DNA of 19,420 nucleotides. Origin: an uncultured Collinsella sp. GTDB lineage: Bacteria > Actinomycetota > Coriobacteriia > Coriobacteriales > Coriobacteriaceae. Below are positions 13,346 through 19,420 of the stretch, piece by piece; within the stretch, counting starts at the first letter, position 1; each line of letters begins with the position of its first letter. A model generated the notes under the pieces. It saw nothing but the letters and a program-made list of their open reading frames with translations, searched no databases and was not told where the DNA came from. Location: the NCBI GenBank assembly GCA_900547125.1, contig URFU01000028.1, positions 1-19,420 of the forward strand, read 5' to 3'. The translations under genes were made by a program, and so were the position numbers.

Positions 13346-13616
13346 TCGACAGCTAAAGGACTTGGGCGGCACCCCACCTCATTTACTAGATAAGACGAAG
13401 CAGCAACAACGCCGCCGCCCTTCGAAGCATGCCGTTTAGATCTTGGAAACCAAAGAAAAGTCGACAGCATATCGACAATTCGAGCCTTCACCAAATGGCT
13501 CCCCGGAACATAACCCCCGTCTCGCCGCGGCCATATCAAACCTTCATGGAGGGGCGGTATCCTCATGTCCATAAAACTCGCAGGATAAACCCATTATCCA
13601 AGGAGGCGCCGCACCC
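13346..13616 (+). other. 271-bp non-coding leader/intergenic region upstream of the second EamA transporter
   Basis: I find no convincing gene, hairpin terminator or recognisable riboswitch here. A minus-strand frame (13324-13572, 82 codons) lacks a ribosome binding site and overlaps the permease stop. TATCCT at 13559-13564 could be a -10 box, but no -35 fits. Confidence 0.4.
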
Positions 13617-14492
13617 GTGTCGTGGGTTGTCGCAGCATTTGCGTCAGCATTCTTTGCCGGCATCACATCCATCTTGGCCAAATGCGGCATCAAGCAGACC
13701 GACTCCGATGTCGCGACGGCCATTCGCACCTGCGTGGTGCTCGTTTTCGCCTGGGCAATGGCGGGCATTTCTGGATCCATTGGAACCATTGGCAGCATCG
13801 AACCCAGATCCTGGCTCTTTCTCGTCCTCTCGGGACTCGCTACCGGTGCTTCGTGGATCTGTTACTTTAAGGCGTTGAGCATCGGAAATGTCAATAAGGT
13901 CGTACCGGTCGACAAGATGAGCACCGTGCTCGCCGCGCTGGTCGCCATCGCGCTTTTTGACGAGACGAGCAACCTTGCGGTTAAGCTCGTGGGAACCGCT
14001 GTCATCACCCTCGGCACGTTTTTAATGATCGAGAAGAAGCAGTCCGCCGAACCCGAGCAGCAGCAAGACCGAACCTGGCTCGCTTACGCCTTCGGCGCCG
14101 CCGTGTTCGCGGCACTCACCTCCGTCCTCGCCAAGATCGGCATCGAAGGCGTCGAGTCAAACCTGGCCACGGCAATCCGCACCTGCGTGGTACTGGTTAT
14201 GGCATGGGCAATCGTGGCAGCCAAGGGAAAACTGGAGCAGGTCGCGCACGTTGACCGGCGCGAACTCACATTTCTCGCAACATCGGGCATCGCGACTGGA
14301 GCATCGTGGCTGCTCTATTACTATGCCATCGCTGCAGGCCAGGTGAGTGTCGTGGTGCAGATCGACAAACTATCGATTGTCGTATCGGTGCTATTTGCGC
14401 GCCTGGCATTCAACGAAAAACTCTCCCGCCGCAGCGCCATCGGTCTCGTCCTCATCGTACTGGGCACCGCCGCGCTTGCAATTTGGAAGTAG
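13617..14492 (+). CDS. EamA/DMT family transporter with strong internal duplication
   Basis: The 291-residue product is a ten-helix drug/metabolite transporter built from two EamA halves. The halves are unusually similar at their starts: TSILAKCGIKQTDSDVATAI followed by RTCVVLVFAWA in the first, and TSVLAKIGIEGVESNLATAI followed by RTCVVLVMAWA in the second. GLATGASWICYFKAL likewise mirrors GIATGASWLLYYYAI. A hydrophilic linker (IEKKQSAEPEQQQDRTW) joins them. The start is GTG at 13617, with AGGAGG ending 10 nt upstream. No regulator is adjacent and the substrate is unknown. It is not closely similar to the other EamA gene of the window, so it is not a local copy. Confidence 0.93.
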   Translation: MSWVVAAFASAFFAGITSILAKCGIKQTDSDVATAIRTCVVLVFAWAMAGISGSIGTIGSIEPRSWLFLVLSGLATGASWICYFKALSIGNVNKVVPVDKMSTVLAALVAIALFDETSNLAVKLVGTAVITLGTFLMIEKKQSAEPEQQQDRTWLAYAFGAAVFAALTSVLAKIGIEGVESNLATAIRTCVVLVMAWAIVAAKGKLEQVAHVDRRELTFLATSGIATGASWLLYYYAIAAGQVSVVVQIDKLSIVVSVLFARLAFNEKLSRRSAIGLVLIVLGTAALAIWK

Positions 14493-14586
14493 CGCCGATA
14501 CCGAACGAAATCCAGTCCACCCGCAAATCCGTGACACAGCGCCCGCACCGGACTTGAGATGTTTGTACTGACCGCGCGCTGCCGTG

Positions 14587-15888
14587 CTACTTGCGCAGCG
14601 GCTTGGGCAGTGGAATGCCAGCGGCAATGGCTGCGGCGATGATCATGCAGACGATACCCTTGAGTGGGAAACACATAAGCAGCAGGCCCACAACCATGAC
14701 AGGCTGGCGCATGACGGCGCCCATCGTCGATGCCGTGCAGACGGCGACGCAAAAGACCGGATCTGCGTCGGTGAGGATGGCAAGGCCATAGCCCAGGCTT
14801 ACGCCCGAGAAGATAACGGGGAAGAAGTGGCCGCCGCGCCAACCAAGGTTGATGAGGGCGGGCGTCAGCATGGCCTTAACAAGACCGGTCGCGATAAGCG
14901 CGCCGGCGGGAATGGTGAGGTAGGTCTCCATAAGTACATCGGCCTGGGTCTCGCCGGCAAACATGGTGTAGGGCAAGACCGTGCCGCAGATGGCGAGCGC
15001 CAGACCAGCCAGCATGGCCTTGACGACAGGACGCTCCCCTATTGCATGGGACAGCGCCTCGCTCGCGTGCTCCGAGACAAAGTACAGCCAGCCGCAAACG
15101 GTGCCAACCAACGCCAGCGGGATGAGCCAGGCAAGCTCCAGGTTGCCCACCTCGGCGGCCTCGAACCTGGGCATGCCCATGCCGCCGCCCACAAGTTGGC
15201 CAAGCAGCAGGTAGGTGCCCAGACCGCCAGCGATCGCGATACCGTAGACCACAGTCTTCTGTGCCTTGGGCAGCTTGATGGCGATCTCGCCGGACGCGGA
15301 CTCATCGTCATTAGCACCCTGGCCGTCGGCGCTACCGGCGAGCGGCGCCACAAAGCCAAAGACGGGCGCGGTAAAGAGCGCCGTCAGCGCGGCCTGGGTG
15401 CCCAACAGCGTGAGCTCCCTGAACTCGGCGCCAAAGCGGCGCATGCGATCGCCGACCCAGCTGCACAGACCCGCGATAACGCCAGTCAGGCCGGCCTCCG
15501 GTCCAATACTTCCGCCAAACAGCAGCGGCAGCAATGCCGCGAGCGAAAGTTTGCCCAGGTTGTCGTACGGGTAGCGCCCGTCTTGCTTAACCTTAGCCAT
15601 CACCTGGTTGAGGTCGTCGGTCTTGGTGCCCGTAAGCTTTTCGTACAGACCGATCAGCAGGCCGCCCAGCAGGCAGACAAAAAACGGGTACGGCAAAAAG
15701 CCAAACGGGCCGCTGGCGAGCTCGGGCGAAGCGACGCCCAGCGCGTGCGGAATCTCGGTCCACAGATAGTCGATACCGTGCTCCATCGCAAAAAAGAACA
15801 GCCAGACCGCGGCACCTGCGAACGCACCGGTCACGGCAACGCTAACTAAAAACAGCGCGCGGTTTGTGGGTTTGGCAAGGTTGTCCAT
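14587..15888 (-). CDS. ClC family chloride channel-like protein lacking the gating glutamate
   Basis: The 433-residue membrane protein has the ClC fold signatures. LLFGGSIGPEAGLTG (residues 122-136) corresponds to the GREGP filter segment, and GWRGGHFFPVIFSGVSLGYG near the C-terminus corresponds to GGxFxPxLxxG. About ten or more hydrophobic helices are visible. In ordinary ClC proteins the second filter motif is GREGP with a gating glutamate (E148 in E. coli ClcA). Here that position reads GSIGP, so the glutamate is isoleucine and a glutamate instead follows the proline. The same arrangement occurs in the divergent YfeO-like branch. A GSGIP motif is not visible. The ATG at 15888 has GGGAGG 6 nt upstream. 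It is downstream of a LOG-family gene and a K+ channel gene on the same strand. Confidence 0.87.
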   Translation of the reverse strand: MDNLAKPTNRALFLVSVAVTGAFAGAAVWLFFFAMEHGIDYLWTEIPHALGVASPELASGPFGFLPYPFFVCLLGGLLIGLYEKLTGTKTDDLNQVMAKVKQDGRYPYDNLGKLSLAALLPLLFGGSIGPEAGLTGVIAGLCSWVGDRMRRFGAEFRELTLLGTQAALTALFTAPVFGFVAPLAGSADGQGANDDESASGEIAIKLPKAQKTVVYGIAIAGGLGTYLLLGQLVGGGMGMPRFEAAEVGNLELAWLIPLALVGTVCGWLYFVSEHASEALSHAIGERPVVKAMLAGLALAICGTVLPYTMFAGETQADVLMETYLTIPAGALIATGLVKAMLTPALINLGWRGGHFFPVIFSGVSLGYGLAILTDADPVFCVAVCTASTMGAVMRQPVMVVGLLLMCFPLKGIVCMIIAAAIAAGIPLPKPLRK

Positions 15889-15927
15889 CGGGTCCTCCCG
15901 CGGTCAAAGTCGACATAGTTACGTTTT

Positions 15928-15933
15928 ATTGTA
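15928..15933 (-). promoter_or_regulatory. Probable -10 box of the ClC-type gene
   Basis: TACAAT on the minus strand, about 40 bp upstream of the ATG at 15888. No good -35 is seen at 16-18 bp. It suggests the gene has its own start in addition to any readthrough from the LOG gene. Confidence 0.35.
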
Positions 15934-16013
15934 GAGCGAGCGTTGTCCGAACGAGCCAACCATCTGCGCCGCAAACGGCACCATTGGGAGTCATAGTGGG
16001 GCAGGCTCAAGAC

Positions 16014-16547
16014 TTATCCGTTGATAATCGAGACAATCTCGCGCAAATCGCCGGCAAAGTAGATGCCGTGCTGGCGCCTCGGGCTCGAAAGCCCTTTATC
16101 AATCATGCGCCCGAGCAGCGCCTTGAGGTCGTTGTAGTAACCGTCAAGGTTATACAGGATGCACGGAGCACTCAGGTGCCCCAACGACACCGCGGACATG
16201 ACCTCGGCAATCTCCTCGAGCGTGCCCGTCCCACCGGGAAAGGCGATGCACGCATCGCCGAGCTCAATCATCTTGGCTTTGCGCTCGGCCATATCGCTCG
16301 TCACGATGAGGTCATCGATGCCGTCGTGCTGAAACTCGGCATCTATAAAAAAGCTCGGCTCAATGCCCGTCACGTGTCCACCTGCCTCGAGTACGCTATC
16401 GGCGAGCGCGCCCATCAGGCCCGATTTGGACCCGCCGTATACCAGCGCGTGCCCGTTGGAGCCAATCCAGTTGCCCAGCTCTTGCACCGCAGGCAGAAAC
16501 GCCGGGTCATTGCCGACGCTGGCGCCCAGGTATACCGTGATATTCAT
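16014..16547 (-). CDS. LOG family protein (TIGR00730-type Rossmann fold, nucleoside 5'-monophosphate phosphoribohydrolase)
   Basis: The 177-residue product matches the LOG/lysine-decarboxylase-like family. Characterised members hydrolyse nucleoside monophosphates, or cytokinin ribotides in plants, to the free base and ribose 5-phosphate. Motifs are the nucleotide-binding GGSKSGLMG (38-46), MAERKAKM (87-94) and the hallmark PGGTGTLEE (104-112). Length is typical of bacterial members. A bacterial role in nucleotide salvage or clean-up is inferred only. The ATG at 16547 has GGGGGA 6 nt upstream. It begins 36 bp after the K+ channel gene on the same strand, so the two are probably one transcript. 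Confidence 0.9.
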   Translation of the reverse strand: MNITVYLGASVGNDPAFLPAVQELGNWIGSNGHALVYGGSKSGLMGALADSVLEAGGHVTGIEPSFFIDAEFQHDGIDDLIVTSDMAERKAKMIELGDACIAFPGGTGTLEEIAEVMSAVSLGHLSAPCILYNLDGYYNDLKALLGRMIDKGLSSPRRQHGIYFAGDLREIVSIING

Positions 16548-16583
16548 ATTCAGTCCCCCTCGTCGTGACGCGCGGCGCCCGTT

Positions 16584-17009
16584 CTAGCGTTGGCGTCGGC
16601 GATATTCGCGCACACGGCGCGACAGGTCGGCGAGCTCGTTACGATCGAGCTCTTCCAAATGCTCCAGATCGTCCATAAAGCGCGCCATGGTGTCCTTTTG
16701 GCGCAGCTTGATGAGCGTATTGCAGTAGTTCACCGCCACACCCGTGAGCATGGCAATGTAGAAGATGCTGATGACGCTCAGGACGACGGTAATAGCACGG
16801 GCGACCGGCGTTTCGGCCGGGATATCGCCAAAGCCGATGGTCGAGACGGTCTCAAAGCTAAACCAGAGACCATCGCCAAACGTGAGGGTCGTGGGCTCGG
16901 ACAGCCAGACAGCCGTCGAGCACAGCAGATAGAAGATAAGAAACAGGCCCGTGATGCGCGCAAAGCCAGCCTGGCGCAAAACATCGGCAAGCGTCCTCAG
17001 CTTTTTCAT
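16584..17009 (-). CDS. Two-helix potassium channel family protein, TIGFGD filter
   Basis: The 141-residue product is a minimal Ion_trans_2-type pore subunit that should form a tetrameric K+ channel. It has a helix at about 19-37 (ITGLFLIFYLLCSTAVWLSE), a pore helix and selectivity filter FETVSTIGFGDIP (filter T57-I58-G59-F60-G61-D62), and a second helix at about 70-92. A basic, probably coiled-coil tail follows (ELADLSRRVREYRRRQR). The usual filter is TVGYGD; the GFG variant is also found in some K+ channels. There is no RCK or other ligand-binding domain. I start at the ATG at 17009, which follows AAGGGG at 6 nt. An in-frame ATG at 17036 has no ribosome binding site. Confidence 0.9.
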   Translation of the reverse strand: MKKLRTLADVLRQAGFARITGLFLIFYLLCSTAVWLSEPTTLTFGDGLWFSFETVSTIGFGDIPAETPVARAITVVLSVISIFYIAMLTGVAVNYCNTLIKLRQKDTMARFMDDLEHLEELDRNELADLSRRVREYRRRQR

Positions 17010-17061
17010 CGCGACCCCTTTTCCCCAGACGCCCAATCACGTTTGCTCGGTATTGTCCCAC

Positions 17062-17136
17062 AACCGGCAGTTAGGCAACCGGCAGTTAGGGACGTTCCTT
17101 TTGTGCCGGCAGAAAGGGACTGTCCCCAACTGCCGG
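17062..17136. repeat. GGGAC-type long imperfect hairpin with a duplicated left edge
   Basis: AACCGGCAGTTAGG occurs twice in tandem (17062-17075 and 17077-17090). From the second copy, CCGGCAGTTAGGGAC (17079-17093) pairs with GTCCCCAACTGCCGG (17122-17136) with one mismatch. Inside, GTTCCTTT pairs with AAAGGGAC (17113-17120) with one G-U, leaving an 11-nt loop, TGTGCCGGCAG, that repeats the outer CCGGCAG. It lies between the divergent K+ channel and sensor kinase genes, upstream of both, and shares GGGACGTTC with the palindrome at 3308-3371. Confidence 0.85.
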
Positions 17137-17223
17137 ACGGGACCGTTTAGCGGTGCGGCGGCCGACTGGGCAGGCTGAGCTGGTATCCTTATGCGGTATT
17201 GTCTCGATTCGTTAGGATTGCAC

Positions 17224-17823
17224 GTGAGAGCTTCCGCTGTCCTTCGTTCAGTTATATGTCGCACCCTGGCCGTCGCGCTTGCTGCGTTCGCCGTACTGAG
17301 CGCCGTCATACCCGTCCCCGCCTTTGCCGTCGACTCTGACCAGCAGGTCAAGACGGTCCGCGTTGGCTGGCTTATCAACAACGAAGGCTTCCAGGACGGC
17401 ACCCCCGGCGAGCGTCTCTCGGGCTGGGGTTATGACTACCTGCAGACGCTGTCATACTACACGCCGGGCTGGCAATACGAATACGTCTCCGGCACCTTCA
17501 CCGAGCTTATGGACATGCTCGAGGCGGGCGAAATCGACCTCATGCCCAACATCTCCTACTCCGAGGAACGCGCCCAAAAGCTGCTCTTCTCCTCGAACCC
17601 CGAGGGCGCCGAGCGCTACTACATCTACGCCAAGCCCGATCGCGACGACCTGGCCAAGGGTGACCCCCAAGCGCTCCAGGGCGCAACTCCGGTGTTATGC
17701 AAACCTTCGTTGGCCAGCAGTGGCTCGCCAACGAAGGAATCACCTGCACATACAGGGAGTATGACGGAGGCTCCATGCTCTTTGACGCACTCGCAAACGA
17801 CGAAGTCGACGCCGTCATCATGA
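17224..17823 (+). CDS. N-terminal part of a BvgS-like sensor kinase, frameshifted at about 17680-17687
   Basis: I start at GTG 17224, which has AGGA 7 nt upstream; an in-frame ATG at 17191 has no ribosome binding site. Residues 1-35 form a signal peptide (hydrophobic TLAVALAAFAVLSAVIPVPA, cleavage likely after AFA). Then comes the first lobe of an SBP_bac_3 domain (VKTVRVGWLINNEGFQDG, YDYLQTLSYYTPGWQYEYVS, LMDMLEAGEIDLMPNISYSE). After DPQALQGA (residue 154) the frame changes to a serine/threonine-rich nonsense tail ending at 17823. The rest of the domain continues in another frame from AAC at 17685. In this family one expects LxGxxVGVNxG at this point; NSG is present in the new frame while the VGV part is missing. 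This fits a short deletion that is not a multiple of three. Confidence 0.82.
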   Translation: MRASAVLRSVICRTLAVALAAFAVLSAVIPVPAFAVDSDQQVKTVRVGWLINNEGFQDGTPGERLSGWGYDYLQTLSYYTPGWQYEYVSGTFTELMDMLEAGEIDLMPNISYSEERAQKLLFSSNPEGAERYYIYAKPDRDDLAKGDPQALQGATPVLCKPSLASSGSPTKESPAHTGSMTEAPCSLTHSQTTKSTPSS

Positions 17824-19420
17824 ACGACACCATCTCGTCGCCCGATGCGTCGCCCATGTTCTACGTTGGCTCGAGTGACTACTATTTTGCCGTCCCCAAA
17901 AGCCGCCCCGACCTGATGAACGATATCAATGCCGCCATGACGGCAATCGCCCGCGTCAACCCACGCTATAACGACGAGGTCAAGGCGAATTACTCGGCCC
18001 AAAACAGCGGCTCATCATCGCTCACCGGCCCCGAGCGCTCCTGGCTCAAAGCAAACGACAACACCATCACGATCGGCTATCTTAAAAACAAACTCCCCTA
18101 CTGCACGCAAAATGACGACGGCGAAATGGAAGGGTCGCTCGCCTCGCTTGCAACGACGTTGCACGACAAGTTTGGCATTACGGTTGCAACAGTAGCGTTC
18201 TCGAACAACGAGCAAATGACCAAAGCCCTTTCCACAGGGACCATCGATGTCGCCCTACCGTTGTTTCGCGACTACTGGCTTGCCGAGCAGGCAGGGGTCA
18301 TCCTGTCAAACCCGATGGGAACGGTTTCCCTAGCCGCCATTCACAGCAGCAGCAACCTGAACAGTGACCTTAAGAACATCGCTTGCACAGCAGACGCGAT
18401 CGTCAACCGTTTTGAGCTCGAAAACCTATTCCCCGACGCAAAGGTAACCGAGTATCCGAATGACAACGAGGCACGCGAAGCCCTCAATAAGGGGGAGGCA
18501 AGTTGCATCATTGTCCCCAGCACGCGCTTGAAAACCATCCGCGACACCTACGATATCGAGGATTTCCAAACACAGGAGCTCACCGACACGGCACAGCTAT
18601 CGTGTTTGATTTCGCGCGGCAAGCCCGTGCTGTTGGGAATCATTAATAAGGGCATCGTCAATGCTGGCGAATCGCTCTCTGCAAGCAGTTATTCCCCCAC
18701 ATCGTACTCGGCGCAAGAATCGGATGCGTTTCGACTTCTCTACCGCAACCGCATCGTCATTGCGGCAGTCGTCATCTGCATTTTGCTCACCGGCATCGTC
18801 ATCCTTGTCTGGTCGCTTCACCGCGCGCAGAAAGAACAGCAGAAAGCCGATGCCGCCAACGCCGCTAAGACGGCATTCCTCACGCGCATGAGCCACGACA
18901 TCCGCACGCCACTCAACGGCATCCTGGGTCTTATCGAAATTGAGGAATTGAAAGACGGCGACATGCAGGCCGCCCGCGAAAGCCGCGCCAAGGCGCGTGT
19001 TGCCGCCAATCACCTACTCTCGCTGATCAACGACATCCTCGAGATGGGCAAAATCGAAGACCGCAAGCTAACTCTGGAACATGCGCCTTTTAACCTCAAA
19101 GAGCTCTGTGACGATACGCTGGTGCTGTGCAAGCTCCGCGCATCCGATAACGGCATCACAATGCAGGACAATAGTCTGCCGTACGCCACGGGGCCATACA
19201 TGATCGGCAGTCCCACCCATATCCGACAGATCATAATCAACCTGTTAGACAACAGCATTAAGTACAACAAGCGCGGCGGCTCCGTCACCTTTAGTTCAAA
19301 GACCAAGCCACTCGATGATGGGCGTGCGCTCTTTTGCTTTAGCGTTTCGGATTCCGGCTTTGGCATGGCTCCCGAGTTTTTAAAGCTTATCTATGAACCG
19401 TTTGCCCAAGAAGGTGACGA
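17685..19420 (+). CDS. Sensor histidine kinase: remainder of binding domain 1, binding domain 2, TM, HisKA, HATPase (cut by window edge)
   Basis: This frame continues the gene starting at 17224 and is open to the window end. It begins NSGVMQTFVGQQWLANEG and finishes the first SBP_bac_3 domain (VDAVIMNDTISS). A second binding domain follows from NDNTITIGYLKNKLPYCTQN to about 18660. A transmembrane helix (IVIAAVVICILLTGIVILVW) leads to HisKA with the phospho-acceptor histidine in FLTRMSHDIRTPLNGILGL, and to HATPase_c with the N-box HIRQIIINLLDNSIKYNKRG and G-box VSDSGFGMAPEF. The 3' end, possibly a receiver domain, lies outside. The architecture is that of BvgS/EvgS-like kinases that sense periplasmic or extracellular small molecules. 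No start codon with a ribosome binding site exists near the frame change, so alone it would not be made. Confidence 0.85.

Noticed and set aside
13324..13572. 82-codon minus-strand gene
   Set aside because: No ribosome binding site, overlaps the permease stop, no recognisable motif.
13346..13616. T-box or other riboswitch upstream of the EamA transporter (GGGCGGCACC at about 13361)
   Set aside because: The T-box antiterminator core is not met and no terminator hairpin follows.
14493..14586. Terminator between the convergent EamA and ClC genes
   Set aside because: Only an imperfect CAGCGC/GCGCTG pairing with no U-tract is visible.
14584..15849. 421-codon plus-strand frame opposite the ClC-type gene
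   Set aside because: Antisense shadow in high-GC DNA; the minus strand encodes ClC motifs.
17202..17215. Isolated extra copy of the array half-site (TCTCGATTCGTTAG)
   Set aside because: It matches 10 of 14 positions. By my rough estimate about ten such matches are expected by chance on both strands of a window this long.

Overview
The window looks like chromosomal DNA from a high-GC gut actinobacterium. Collinsella or a close Coriobacteriia relative is my best guess. This rests on GC content, codon use, SD-led genes (AAGGAG-type sites 5-10 nt from the start), recurrent TACAAT -10 boxes and the gene repertoire. It is inference, since no rRNA or marker tree is available here. There is no prophage, integrase, tRNA, rRNA or cas gene. 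Most of the window is ordinary housekeeping, transport and regulation.

Layout. 1-351: the start of a GNAT acetyltransferase gene (minus strand), divergent from a 98-residue cysteine-rich protein (429-725). 774-1685: the rRNA methyltransferase gene rsmJ and a one-helix micro-membrane protein. 1915-2316: a four-helix membrane protein, convergent on a second rRNA methyltransferase, rlmA (2442-3254). 3433-4815: a MATE exporter. 4843-6794: a LysR regulator divergent from a DMT/EamA exporter whose 3' end is frameshifted. 6854-7579: ung. 7630-9042: a two-gene operon of a VUT/YhhQ-type (queuosine-precursor) transporter and an SDR oxidoreductase, behind a good promoter and a structured leader. 9199-10812: prfC. 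10813-11364: a 552-bp intergenic region filled by a very regular repeat array. 11365-13345: a YtrA-type GntR regulator, ABC ATPase and ABC permease operon behind a palindromic operator. 13617-14492: a second EamA transporter. 14587-17009: a K+ channel, a LOG-family protein and a ClC-type channel, all on the minus strand. 17224-end: a BvgS-like sensor kinase with two periplasmic binding domains, frameshifted in the first domain and cut by the window edge.

The most unusual object is the array at 10954-11253. It has eight copies of a 14-bp half-site (TCTCRATCTGTAAC) in strictly alternating orientation, with half-sites 41 and 39-40 bp apart, giving four units with an 80/80/81-bp period. It is not coding, because the period is not a multiple of three. 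It is not a canonical CRISPR, and I cannot assign it to a named element. The left/right differences keep pairing intact as G-U in a plus-strand RNA but would give A-C mismatches in a minus-strand RNA. This hints at a structured plus-strand transcript, although a DNA-binding or BIME-like mosaic element is equally possible.

A second theme is a family of hairpins built around GGGAC/GTCCC in three intergenic regions (2407-2443, 3308-3371, 17062-17136). They look like REP-type mobile palindromes. The VUT transporter leader (9043-9121) can form a hairpin with a possible pseudoknot next to its ribosome binding site and is a candidate for an unrecognised ligand-sensing RNA.
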